Source: Sulfuricaulis sp. (GTDB lineage: Bacteria; Pseudomonadota; Gammaproteobacteria; Acidiferrobacterales; Sulfurifustaceae). Taken from it: a stretch of 41,677 bases of DNA. The notes beneath the pieces are model-generated. The model saw only the letters and a list, made by a program, of their open reading frames with translations, searched no databases and was not told the DNA's origin. Shown piece by piece: positions 34,717 through 41,677 of this stretch. How positions within the stretch are numbered: position 1 is the first letter of the stretch; every line of letters starts with the position of its first letter. Position numbers and translations under genes: made by a program. The stretch lies in contig JAUSDQ010000291.1 in the NCBI GenBank assembly GCA_030650525.1, positions 1-41,677 on the forward strand, given 5' to 3'.

Positions 34717-34782
34717 GTGTCAGTATGATCCCGGAGTCGAAGGCGGTGTACCTTCATGCCTAGAATAGCGAGTCACCCGGGC

Positions 34783-34810
34783 AAAAAAAAGCCCGCGAGG
34801 AGCGCGGGCT
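34783..34810 (-). terminator. Rho-independent terminator of the sigma/DsrE operon
   Basis: On the minus strand AGCCCGCG pairs with CGCGGGCT around CTCCT and is followed by eight T. It lies about 90 bases behind the dsrE-like stop and before the mscS-type gene. Confidence 0.92.
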
Positions 34811-34818
34811 GGAGGAGA

Positions 34819-34836
34819 GAGACAGTGTACTGTCTC
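34819..34836. repeat. Short perfect inverted repeat in the 3' untranslated region
   Basis: GAGACAGT and ACTGTCTC are separated by GT, just ahead of the terminator on the transcribed strand. It may be a second stem protecting the 3' end of the mRNA or a protein site; nothing more can be said. Confidence 0.5.
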
Positions 34837-34901
34837 AGGAGTTAATCGATGTGTGGCCTTTCTGCTGCATTCTGGCCACCTTCGCTACATGAGAGCCGGC
34901 C

Positions 34902-35330
34902 TCAGGGCTTCAGATAGGCATAGCCTTCCTGTTGCAGTCTGGTTACCTCGACGACACCGGATGGAACGAGCTTCGCGTCCGCAATCACTTTTTTCAGGTC
35001 AATCTTGCGGCGCTCCAGGGTGATTTGGCAGACCCGGAAATCCACCCCTTTGGCGGCAAGCTCCGCGACCGGGCCGCTATACAGGTTTCCATTCTTGTCT
35101 TCCGCGCCTTCCAACAGGAAATCGACCCCGGCGCTATGCGTTACGACAACAATCTTTGCCTTGGGGTCTATGGCCAGATGATTCTTAATGTTACGCAGTG
35201 CATCGGTGGCCTGCTCATTTCCAAGGTTGATGTGGTAGATGACCTTATTGGCCCCGGCGGCGCTGGCGTTGACCGGAATCAAGCCGAGCGAAAATATGAC
35301 CATAAGGCTGAATAAAAAAATCTTGCGCAT
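34902..35330 (-). CDS. Exported DsrE-family protein
   Basis: 142 residues. A signal peptide (MRKIFLFSLMVIFSLGLIPVNASA) precedes a DsrE/YchN-like domain: KVIYHINLGNEQATDALRNI, KIVVVTHSAGVDFLLEGA and a cysteine at 101 in FRVCQITLERRKID, then VEVTRLQQEGYAYLKP. The mature part clearly resembles the C-terminal domain of the anti-sigma protein encoded upstream, including the CQxT motif and the GxAYL end. A strong GGAGG precedes the ATG, 24 bases after the anti-sigma stop. DsrE proteins carry sulfur in the cytoplasm; an exported form could bind a sulfur compound in the periplasm and act as a ligand, competitor or product of the upstream sensor. That is inference. Confidence 0.85.
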   Translation of the reverse strand: MRKIFLFSLMVIFSLGLIPVNASAAGANKVIYHINLGNEQATDALRNIKNHLAIDPKAKIVVVTHSAGVDFLLEGAEDKNGNLYSGPVAELAAKGVDFRVCQITLERRKIDLKKVIADAKLVPSGVVEVTRLQQEGYAYLKP

Positions 35331-35354
35331 TAATCATTCCTCCTAATTGATAAT

Positions 35355-36065
35355 TTATACCTGCAAGTAGGCCCAGCCCTGGAGCTGCCGGCGCATGATC
35401 TGCGCCACGCCGGAATCGATGACGACGACGCCGGGCAACAGCTTTGCCGTGAGACCCAGTTCATTTTGATAACGGTCGATGGTGTTCTGGCAGGCCACGA
35501 ACGTCAGGTCGTGATATTCCTGTTGCATTTTCTGGATGCGTTCGCGGTAGGGCGAGACGCCGGCCAGCAGCAGGCTCAGGCCCTCGCCGTTGGTGATCAC
35601 TTCCACGCGCGCTTTCTGGCTCGTGCGCTGGTAATACTTCATCAGGTCTTCGACGTCATCCAGAACGGATTTGAGGTGTGCGGTCTGGCCGTCGCTCACG
35701 TGGAACAGTACCTTGACCGGCGTTTGCGCATCCACGGTGGTCTGGGCCATGGCGACGTTATGTGACGCGGATGACTGGTGCAAGAACCAGCCGAAGACAC
35801 CGCCGATAAGCAGTGTCAGTCCCGCCGCCAGTCCCAGACCGTACTTCCGGCGCGCGACGAAGGACGCCGTATTTTTTGCCGGCATCGGCGGTTCCTTATA
35901 GGCAAGCTGGACCAGATCGTGAATCTTGCGCACTTGGCAGATCCGCCGATTCAGCGCATCGTTGCCGGAGAGATTTGCATAGACCTGCGACTTTTCTTCC
36001 GGCGTCAGTTGGTCGTCGACGAAAGCATTGATAAATTCATCTGAAAACTTATTGTCCTGATTCAT
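35355..36065 (-). CDS. Anti-sigma factor with a periplasmic DsrE-like domain
   Basis: 236 residues. The N-terminal 60 (FSDEFINAFVDDQLTPEEKSQ and NRRICQVRKIHDLVQLAY) match the anti-sigma domain that binds ECF sigma factors; the zinc HxxxCxxC motif is not complete. One membrane helix follows at 75-96 (YGLGLAAGLTLLIGGVFGWFL). The outer part (residues 115-236) is a DsrE-like domain with KVLFHVSDGQ, VEVITNGEGLSLLLAG, a cysteine at 192 in FVACQNTIDRYQ and a GWAYLQV end. The start overlaps the sigma factor stop (ATGA) with GGAGA upstream, giving paired synthesis. A DsrE sensor on an anti-sigma factor is unusual; I infer that a sulfur or redox change at the cysteine releases the sigma factor. Confidence 0.85.
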   Translation of the reverse strand: MNQDNKFSDEFINAFVDDQLTPEEKSQVYANLSGNDALNRRICQVRKIHDLVQLAYKEPPMPAKNTASFVARRKYGLGLAAGLTLLIGGVFGWFLHQSSASHNVAMAQTTVDAQTPVKVLFHVSDGQTAHLKSVLDDVEDLMKYYQRTSQKARVEVITNGEGLSLLLAGVSPYRERIQKMQQEYHDLTFVACQNTIDRYQNELGLTAKLLPGVVVIDSGVAQIMRRQLQGWAYLQV

Positions 36066-36613
36066 TTTATTCTCCGGATATTCGATTCTTCAGCAGCGGT
36101 CTTGGGCGCAAAGTCTTCCAGCAAGTCCTTGAGGGCGTTACGCGCCCGGCATAACCGGCTCATCACCGTACCGATCGGAACATTCAGGATCTGGGCTACT
36201 TCCATATAGCTCATTCCCTGGATGTCTATCAGGGTCACGACCTGGCGTTGACCCTCCGATAGTTTGGCGATCGCCGCCCTGACTTTGAGGACGACTTGTT
36301 GATCGCTGCTCTCCTTCTCCGGGGTGGATTCATGGGTTAGTGTATTATCGTCAATCTCTTCCGTGGCGCGTTGGCGGCGGAAGTGGTCGCGGTAGCAATT
36401 CGAAAGAATGCTGTACAACCACGCCTCGCCGGCATTCGGGTCGCGCAACTGGCTGGAATTCTTCAGCGCCTTGGCAAGCGTTTCCTGAACCAGGTCATCC
36501 GCCAGCGCGGTATTGTGGGTCCAGGCATAGGCGATGCGGTAAAGCCGCAGACGATGCTGCTCCAGTCTGGCTTTGGCTTCGCGCGAGCGGCTTAGGAAAC
36601 AAAAAACATCCAT
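36062..36613 (-). CDS. ECF-type RNA polymerase sigma factor
   Basis: 183 residues, the usual ECF length. Region 2 is visible at about 20-90 (LYRIAYAWTHNTALADDLVQETL, AWLYSILSNCYRDHFRR) and region 4 at about 115-165 (LSEGQRQVVTLIDIQGMSYM, EVAQILNVPIGTVMSRLCRAR), which binds the -35 element. Regions 3 and 1 are absent, as expected. It is followed by its anti-sigma gene with an ATGA overlap. A matching ECF-like promoter lies 27-60 bases upstream, so it probably drives its own operon. Confidence 0.93.
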   Translation of the reverse strand: MDVFCFLSRSREAKARLEQHRLRLYRIAYAWTHNTALADDLVQETLAKALKNSSQLRDPNAGEAWLYSILSNCYRDHFRRQRATEEIDDNTLTHESTPEKESSDQQVVLKVRAAIAKLSEGQRQVVTLIDIQGMSYMEVAQILNVPIGTVMSRLCRARNALKDLLEDFAPKTAAEESNIRRIK

Positions 36614-36646
36614 AATGGGTCCAGTGATGCTGTCTTAGTACGCTAA

Positions 36647-36675
36647 AAGACGGAGATATATAGGGATTTATTCCC
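36647..36675 (-). promoter_or_regulatory. ECF-type promoter of the sigma/anti-sigma/DsrE operon
   Basis: On the minus strand GGGAATAAA (36675-36667) and CGTCTT (36652-36647) are separated by 16 bases when counted from GGAATA. This fits the GGAA...CGTC layout of many autoregulated ECF promoters. Transcription would start near 36640, leaving a leader of about 27 bases before the sigma ATG. Confidence 0.65.
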
Positions 36676-36710
36676 AGATCCGCCATTGTAATTACATATA
36701 TATAGTACGG

Positions 36711-37400
36711 TCAGATGGGCCCGGCGGGGATATCTCCCGGGGTGGATTCCCGCTGAAACAGCCCCTGTTCCGGGCGTGGCTGCCCATCCAGCAGCACCCG
36801 GCCGTCTTCGATCGACAGGCGACCCTCCAGGAACCACTGGATGGCCAAAGGATAAATCCGGTGCTCTTGATTAAGTACACCTTCAGCAAGGGTTTCCGGG
36901 CTGTCATCCGGGAGCACCGGGATGACCGCTTGAATGATGACCGGCCCGCCATCCACTTCGTGCGTGACAAAATGCACACTGGCCCCGTGATATTTTGCGC
37001 CGTTGCGCAAAGCGCGCGCGTGGGTATTGAGGCCCGGAAATTCCGGCAGCAGGGAAGGGTGGATGTTGAGCAGCCGGCCAGCGTAGTGATCGATAAAATT
37101 TTTACCGAGGATGCGCATGAAACCGGCCAGCACCACCAGCCGCGGCTGATAGCCGTCGATTTGTTGCATCAACGCCCGATCGAATTCCTCGCGCGTAGTG
37201 AAATCGCGGAAATTGACTACATGGGAAGGAATGCCCGCGGTACGTGCGCGCGCCAGTCCCGGCGTTCCGGGTTCACTGCTGATGACCGCGCGGATATCGG
37301 CCGGCACTTGTCCGGCTCGCACCGCGTCGATGATAGCCTGCAGATTGCTCCCGCGTCCCGAGATCAGAACTACCACTCCATCCCGGGGCGCCCCGCTCAT
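36711..37400 (-). CDS. purN: Phosphoribosylglycinamide formyltransferase
   Basis: 229 residues, slightly longer than E. coli PurN (212). It transfers a formyl group from 10-formyltetrahydrofolate to GAR in purine synthesis. Visible motifs are [17 protein letters not shown], the active-site loop [19 protein letters not shown] and HEVDGGPVI with the catalytic aspartate. The C-terminal about 20 residues ([20 protein letters not shown]) are non-conserved. It overlaps purM by ATGA in the usual purMN order. Confidence 0.96.
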   Translation of the reverse strand: MSGAPRDGVVVLISGRGSNLQAIIDAVRAGQVPADIRAVISSEPGTPGLARARTAGIPSHVVNFRDFTTREEFDRALMQQIDGYQPRLVVLAGFMRILGKNFIDHYAGRLLNIHPSLLPEFPGLNTHARALRNGAKYHGASVHFVTHEVDGGPVIIQAVIPVLPDDSPETLAEGVLNQEHRIYPLAIQWFLEGRLSIEDGRVLLDGQPRPEQGLFQRESTPGDIPAGPI

Positions 37401-38440
37401 TTGAGAATGACGACCTGATCTTCTCCCGAATGGGGTTCGATGTGGCCGATGATCGAGGCGGACTCACCGGCGGCCTGCAGCGACTGCAAGGCCTTCTCCG
37501 CGTTTGCGGCATCGAGCACGAGCACCATGCCTATCCCGCAATTGAAAGTGCGGTACATTTCGAATTCCTCGATTCCACCCATTTCCTGCAACCAATCGAA
37601 GACCGCAGGACGTTTCCAGGCGCGGGAATCGATCACAGCACGCACACCGTTGGGCAGGACGCGCGGGACATTACCGGGCAGTCCACCGCCGGTGATGTGC
37701 GCCGCGGCATGCACCGGCACCTGGCTCAGCAACGAGAGCAGCGGCTTGACATAGATGCGCGTGGGCGCCAGCAACACCTCTCCCAACGGACGCCCACCCA
37801 AAGTCTGGTCGAGCTTGGCCTTGCTCACCTCGATGATTTTTCGAATGAGCGAGTAGCCGTTCGAATGCGCGCCGCTCGAGGCAATGCCGATCAAGGTGTC
37901 GTTGGGTTTGACCCGTGAGCCGTCGATGATTTTCGACTTTTCAACGACACCGACGGTGAAGCCGGCGAGATCGTAATCGCCCGCGCCGTACATGCCCGGC
38001 ATCTCCGCCGTCTCACCGCCCACGAGCGCGCAGCCGGCCTGGCGGCAGCCTTCGCCAATGCCGCGGATGACCTGCTCGGCGACACGGTTGTCGAGCTTGC
38101 CGGTGGCGTAGTAGTCGAGGAAGAACAGCGGCTCGGCGCCTTGCACGATGATGTCGTTGACACACATGGCCACGAGGTCGATGCCGATGGTGTCGTGACG
38201 CTGGAGTTCGATCGCCAGCTTGAGTTTGGTGCCCACACCGTCGGTGCTTGAAACCAGCACCGGCTCGCGGTAGCGGCCCGGCGGAATCTCAAACAGCGCG
38301 CCGAAGCCGCCGACGCCCGCGAGCAGCCCGGGCCGCTTGGTCGCCGCGGCAATCGGCCGGATGGCCTCGACCAGGGCATCGCCGGCATCGATGTCCACAC
38401 CGGCATCGCGATAGGTGAGGGAAACGCGCGGTTTGTTCAC
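37397..38440 (-). CDS. purM: Phosphoribosylformylglycinamidine cyclo-ligase
   Basis: 347 residues, normal PurM length. It closes the imidazole ring to give AIR in purine synthesis. Typical segments are [52 protein letters not shown] and [16 protein letters not shown]. It is the first gene of the purMN operon and is divergent from the phosphatidyltransferase gene; the promoter must lie in the 266-base gap. Confidence 0.97.
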   Translation of the reverse strand: MNKPRVSLTYRDAGVDIDAGDALVEAIRPIAAATKRPGLLAGVGGFGALFEIPPGRYREPVLVSSTDGVGTKLKLAIELQRHDTIGIDLVAMCVNDIIVQGAEPLFFLDYYATGKLDNRVAEQVIRGIGEGCRQAGCALVGGETAEMPGMYGAGDYDLAGFTVGVVEKSKIIDGSRVKPNDTLIGIASSGAHSNGYSLIRKIIEVSKAKLDQTLGGRPLGEVLLAPTRIYVKPLLSLLSQVPVHAAAHITGGGLPGNVPRVLPNGVRAVIDSRAWKRPAVFDWLQEMGGIEEFEMYRTFNCGIGMVLVLDAANAEKALQSLQAAGESASIIGHIEPHSGEDQVVILK

Positions 38441-38529
38441 GTCTGGCTCCGGGAATCTTCAGGGATGCGTATGGTAGGGCGCGCCGGTGTTGGCGTAAAC
38501 ATCTGCTGGTCTTTAGAACCCCCTGGCAA

Positions 38530-38590
38530 AATGAAATTGACAGGATTTACAGGATTAAGGATTTTAGAGGCAAGAAATACTGTTAATCTT
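38530..38590. repeat. Dispersed AATCCTG repeat, copy 3 (reverse orientation)
   Basis: AATGAAATTGACAGGATTTA and further CAGGATTAAGGATTTTAG match the inverse of copies 1 and 2, followed by a decayed tail (TACTGTTAATCTTG). Unlike the others it lies between divergent genes, so terminator function cannot be its general role. Confidence 0.82.
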
Positions 38591-38609
38591 GCGGCATCCT
38601 GAGCCGGGG

Positions 38610-38636
38610 TTGACTTGGGCCAGCCCTGACTATAGC
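38610..38636 (+). promoter_or_regulatory. Possible promoter of the phosphatidyltransferase gene
   Basis: TTGACT (38610-38615) and TATAGC (38631-38636) are separated by 15 bases, shorter than the ideal 17. It lies 70 bases before the GTG start. Confidence 0.35.
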
Positions 38637-38706
38637 GTGCGGCGGTACTTGGCGGGGGCCATGGCACGGCCCCGGCATTTATCCTGGCATCGCGAGCAAC
38701 CCGACA

Positions 38707-39273
38707 GTGAACATTTCTCAACTGCCGAACCTGATCACGATTTCCCGCATCGCCCTGGCGCCGGTGCTGATTCTGCTCCTGAAGGATCAGGATTACGCCG
38801 CCTCGCTGGCGGTGTTCGTCATCGCCGGCGTGTCCGACGGGCTCGACGGTTTTATCGCCAAGCGCTTCCATTTCGAGAGCCGCCTCGGTTCCATTCTCGA
38901 TCCGCTGGCCGACAAAACCTTGCTGGTGAGCAGCTACGTGATGCTCACCCTGCTCAACCATCTGCCGTTCTGGCTGATGCTGACCGTGGCGTTTCGCGAT
39001 CTTTTCATCATCGGCGGCTATCTGGTTTACACTTCCCTGGTCGGTCCGGTGCAAATGCGGCCCAGTTGGTTAAGCAAGTTCAACACCGTCATGCAGATTG
39101 CGCTGGTTATGCTGATCCTGGCGCAACAGGCGCTGCACCTGGTGTATCCCCCGTTGGTGGACGCGCTGATTTACGCCGTGTTGCTGACGACGGTGGCCAG
39201 CGGGTTGCATTACCTCTGGATCTGGCTGGTGGTAAAAGAGGTTGAACCTGTGAAGGAACACCATGACCGATAA
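38707..39273 (+). CDS. CDP-alcohol phosphatidyltransferase (PgsA-like)
   Basis: 188 residues from GTG 38707, which gives the family opening NISQLPNLITISRIALAPVL. The catalytic motif of CDP-alcohol phosphotransferases is present as DGLDGFIAKRF...GSILDPLADK, with the DG, G and paired Asp residues that bind CDP-lipid and metal. About five hydrophobic helices make it an inner membrane enzyme of phospholipid synthesis. Whether it makes phosphatidylglycerophosphate or another product is not decided. It overlaps the next gene by 11 bases. Confidence 0.88.
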   Translation: MNISQLPNLITISRIALAPVLILLLKDQDYAASLAVFVIAGVSDGLDGFIAKRFHFESRLGSILDPLADKTLLVSSYVMLTLLNHLPFWLMLTVAFRDLFIIGGYLVYTSLVGPVQMRPSWLSKFNTVMQIALVMLILAQQALHLVYPPLVDALIYAVLLTTVASGLHYLWIWLVVKEVEPVKEHHDR

Positions 39274-40348
39274 TCGTCCCATCTTTCAGCTCGTGTCGAT
39301 CGCCCTGTGCGCCTGGCTGGTTTATCTGCTGGCGCCGGTGCTGACCCCGTTTCTCGTCAGCGGCCTGCTGGCCTATCTCGGCAACCCGGCGGTCAACCGC
39401 TTGGTGCGCTGGCACCTGCCGCGGCCGTTGGCGGTGGTCCTGGTGTTTCTGCTGTTTCTCCTGCTCGTGTCCGCGCTGTTGCTGTTCCTGATCCCCGCGC
39501 TGCAAACCCAGCTCACGGCTTTTATCGCGAAGCTGCCGTCCTATCTCGACTGGTTGCAGCACACGGCGCTGCCGCAGGTACAGGCGCTGCTCGGAATAGA
39601 ACTGCCGCTCGATCTGGCAGCGGTCCAAGCGGCGTTTCAGGAACACTGGGGCGAGGTGGGCAACTGGGCGCGCGCGTTGTTCCTTTATGTCACGCGCTCA
39701 GGATTGAGCGTGATCGGCTGGTTCGCCACGATGTTGTTGATACCGGTCATCACCTTTTATCTGCTGCTGGATTGGGACAGATTGCCTTCACGTCTGTTGT
39801 TGCTGGTGCCGCTGCGAAGCCGGGAGCGGGTGGCGCGACTGGCGCGCGAAACCGACGAGGTGCTCGGCAGTTTTCTGCGTGGCCAACTACTGGTCATGCT
39901 GGCGCTCGCCGCGGTTTACTCCGTGGGCCTGACGCTGGTGGGGGTGGATCTGGCGTTGCCCATCGGCGTGAGCGCCGGCCTGGTGAGCTTTGTCCCCTAT
40001 CTGGGTTTCATCGGCGGTTTGACTTCCGCGGGCATTGCGGCGTATCTGCAGTTTCACGATACGCTGTTGTTGCTAGGGGTAGCCGGTGTATTTCTCACCG
40101 GGCAGGTACTCGAGAGTTTCTGGCTCACGCCGCGGTTGGTGGGTAACCGCATCGGCTTACATCCTGTCGCTGTCATTTTCGCCATCATGGCGGGCGGACA
40201 GCTTTTTGGATTCACCGGCATTTTGCTCGCGCTTCCTGCCGCGGCGGTACTGAAGGTTTGGTTACGGCATGCGCGCCAATTCTATTCCGACGAGTCCCGC
40301 GGTCGTTCCGGAAGGAAACGCCGCGCGGCGAAACCACCCGCGTCATGA
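39263..40348 (+). CDS. PerM/AI-2E family transporter
   Basis: 361 residues with about eight membrane helices. The family pattern is visible: VTFYLLLDWDRL-like (VITFYLLLDWDRLPSR), LGSFLRGQLLVMLALAAVYSVGLTLVGV, LVSFVPYLGFIGG and ESFWLTPRLVGNRIGLHP. Family members have been proposed to export autoinducer-2 or act as ion antiporters; the role of PerM next to hda is not known. It overlaps both neighbours, so the three genes are probably co-translated. Its basic C-terminal tail (RGRSGRKRRAAK) is not conserved. Confidence 0.88.
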   Translation: MTDNRPIFQLVSIALCAWLVYLLAPVLTPFLVSGLLAYLGNPAVNRLVRWHLPRPLAVVLVFLLFLLLVSALLLFLIPALQTQLTAFIAKLPSYLDWLQHTALPQVQALLGIELPLDLAAVQAAFQEHWGEVGNWARALFLYVTRSGLSVIGWFATMLLIPVITFYLLLDWDRLPSRLLLLVPLRSRERVARLARETDEVLGSFLRGQLLVMLALAAVYSVGLTLVGVDLALPIGVSAGLVSFVPYLGFIGGLTSAGIAAYLQFHDTLLLLGVAGVFLTGQVLESFWLTPRLVGNRIGLHPVAVIFAIMAGGQLFGFTGILLALPAAAVLKVWLRHARQFYSDESRGRSGRKRRAAKPPAS

Positions 40349-41076
40349 GTCATCAACTTTCGCTTAATCTGCGCCTGAAGGACGGCTCTTCGTTCAACAA
40401 TTTTTTCATCGGACCCCATTCGGAAGCGTTGCAGCGTCTGCGTACCGCGGTGGTGGCGGCCACCCGTGACAAGGCATCCGATCAAACGATGTTCCTCTGG
40501 GGTGCGGACGGTTCGGGCAAGACCCATCTGCTGCAGGCGGCCTGCCGCCTGGCCCAGGAACTGGGCGTGGCACCGGTGTATGTGCCGCTGGCCGAAGCCG
40601 GAGAACTCTCGCCGTCCATGCTCGAAAGCGCCGAGCAGGCCCCGCTTGTCTGTCTGGATGATGTCGAGCGTATCGCCGGGCGCCCCGAATGGGAAACGGC
40701 GCTGTTCAGTCTCATTGAGCGGTTGCGCGTTGTCGGCGGTCTGCTGATCAGCGCCGCTGGCGCGCCGCCCGCACGTCTCGGTCTGCGTCTGCCCGATCTC
40801 ACCAGCCGGCTGGTCTGGGGCACGGTGTATGCGCTGCCGCTACTCAGCGATACGGACAAGCTGGAGGCGGTGCGGCTGCGCGCGCGCAATCGCGGCTTTG
40901 ACATGCCCGAGGACGTGGCGCGTTATATCCTCAGCCGCTATCCGCGCGACATGCACTCGTTGTTTGATTTGCTGGATCGGATCGACCGGGCGGCGCTGGC
41001 GCATCAGCGGCGCGTCACCATTCCGTTCCTACGCCAGCTGGAACAGCTGCACAACGAAGGTACCGGAAGCGGCTAG
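40345..41076 (+). CDS. hda: DnaA inactivator Hda
   Basis: 243 residues from the ATG at 40345, which overlaps the perM-like stop (ATGA). The frame is open further upstream, but the start chosen gives the Hda N-terminus MSHQLSLNLRL, with the QLSL clamp-binding motif. An AAA+ domain follows: FLWGADGSGKTHLLQA (Walker A), LVCLDDVERI (Walker B) and the arginine region near LPDLTSRLVWG. Hda with the DNA-loaded clamp stimulates ATP hydrolysis by DnaA and limits re-initiation. The stop codon lies inside the inverted repeat of a small element (41073-41301). Confidence 0.93.
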   Translation: MSHQLSLNLRLKDGSSFNNFFIGPHSEALQRLRTAVVAATRDKASDQTMFLWGADGSGKTHLLQAACRLAQELGVAPVYVPLAEAGELSPSMLESAEQAPLVCLDDVERIAGRPEWETALFSLIERLRVVGGLLISAAGAPPARLGLRLPDLTSRLVWGTVYALPLLSDTDKLEAVRLRARNRGFDMPEDVARYILSRYPRDMHSLFDLLDRIDRAALAHQRRVTIPFLRQLEQLHNEGTGSG

Positions 41077-41301
41077 CAGGCTGCTGAAAAACCCCCTCTC
41101 CCCACGGGAGAGGGTGGGGGTGAGGGCGATCTTACTTTCATAAACATTTGTTTTTCATATCCTCCTCATCCTGATTCCTGCCGGGGTGCAAGAAAATCAC
41201 TTGTACCCGTTCAGCGGCGTGCATGTTCACTGGACATGCACGACAATCCCGCCTCACCTCCCGGAGGGAGAAGGGAAATGACTTTTTCAGAAACCTGCTA
41301 G
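41073..41301. repeat. 229-base MITE-like inverted-repeat element
   Basis: CTAGCAGGCTGCTGAAAAA (41073-41091) and TTTTTCAGAAACCTGCTAG (41283-41301) are inverted with 17 of 19 matches. Inside are a CCCCTCTCC/GGAGAGGG hairpin (about 41093-41117) of a type common in proteobacterial intergenic repeats, and a GTGCATGT/ACATGCAC palindrome. No coding sequence is present. Its two ends supply the stop codons of hda and of the arsC-family gene, which are convergent. Confidence 0.75.
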
Positions 41302-41645
41302 AGAATTCCCAGGACGTTTTCCGGCGGCCGCCCGAGTGCCGCCTTGTTGCCGGCCACCACGATCGGGCGCTCGATCAGGCGCGGATATTTCACCATCGCG
41401 CGAATGATCTCGGCATCGGAGACATCCGGATCGTCGAGCTTCGCCTGTTTGTATTCGGCCTCCTTCTGGCGCAGCAGATCGCGCGGCGCCATCCCCAGAA
41501 GTTTGAGCAGCCGCTTGAGTTCGGCCTCGGAAAGCGGAGTGGCAAGGTATTCGATGACTTGCGGCTTGATTCCGCGTTGCTCGATCAGCGCCAACGCTTG
41601 GCGCGATTTGGAGCAGCGGGGATTGTGGTAGATCGTGACAGACAT
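41298..41645 (-). CDS. arsC: ArsC-family protein (glutaredoxin-dependent arsenate reductase type)
   Basis: 115 residues, the standard length. The active-site cysteine lies in IYHNPRCSKSRQAL and the oxyanion-binding arginine in LIERPIVVAGNKAALGRPPE, as in ArsC that reduces arsenate to arsenite with glutathione and glutaredoxin. No other ars gene is adjacent, so a chromosomal YffB-like role is possible. The stop codon falls inside the end of the adjacent inverted-repeat element. Confidence 0.9.
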   Translation of the reverse strand: MSVTIYHNPRCSKSRQALALIEQRGIKPQVIEYLATPLSEAELKRLLKLLGMAPRDLLRQKEAEYKQAKLDDPDVSDAEIIRAMVKYPRLIERPIVVAGNKAALGRPPENVLGIL

Positions 41646-41677
41646 TAATGAAGCCCTACTCGCTGCGCTCGTTCGTC

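Noticed and set aside
40258-40344. Upstream extension of hda by 29 codons
   Set aside because: It overlaps the conserved end of the perM-like gene; the ATG at 40345 gives the QLSL clamp-binding N-terminus and an ATGA junction.

Overview
The window is chromosomal DNA from a GC-rich gammaproteobacterium. The main clue is gene order: coaBC-dut diverging from radC-rpmB-rpmG, with a phosphomannomutase (algC type) near dut, and purM-purN followed by a CDP-alcohol phosphatidyltransferase, a PerM-type protein and hda. GreB and a Pseudomonas-like DesA desaturase fit the same assignment. Sulfur-linked proteins (a TusA-like carrier, two DsrE-like domains) hint at a sulfur-metabolising lineage, but the species cannot be named from the sequence.

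Layout. 1-1845: end of a branched-chain amino acid ABC transporter operon (livM partial, livG, livF). 2289-4364: a GGDEF-EAL protein. 4522-5376: greB (-) and a tusA-like gene (+). 5355-11100 (-): a Cus-type metal efflux operon of four genes (small His/Met protein, outer membrane factor, a short adaptor, RND pump). 11185-13560: a MOSC protein and a patch of small accessory genes (nucleotidyltransferase, membrane peptide, DUF2442, DUF4160, DUF433) with a REP-like repeat. 13634-19792: housekeeping genes algC, a membrane diguanylate cyclase, dut, coaBC, radC, rpmB and rpmG. 19970-20602: an HNH nuclease gene.

20643-31666 is an 11,024-base inserted element. It has perfect 25-base terminal inverted repeats and a 9-base target duplication, and it sits in the loop of what was an 18-base-arm terminator shared by the HNH gene and desA. 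It carries a secreted protein, a frameshifted C39-like peptidase, a secreted subtilisin-like protease, a MerR-like regulator with a restriction-modification pair, and, inside the right end, a frameshifted zinc-ribbon transposase whose ribosome binding site lies in a hairpin.

31703-34716: desA, a Nudix hydrolase and an MscS-type channel. 34902-36613 (-) is the most unusual host locus: an ECF sigma factor, a membrane anti-sigma protein whose periplasmic part is a DsrE-like domain, and a free exported DsrE protein related to that domain. An ECF-type promoter lies just upstream and a strong terminator just downstream. I infer a self-activating envelope sensor, probably for a sulfur or thiol signal.

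36711-41645: purN, purM, the phosphatidyltransferase gene, perM-like, hda, a 229-base inverted-repeat element, and an ArsC-family gene. A dispersed AATCCTG-rich repeat occurs at three separate intergenic sites and supplies the last codons of greB. No tRNA, rRNA or CRISPR array was seen.
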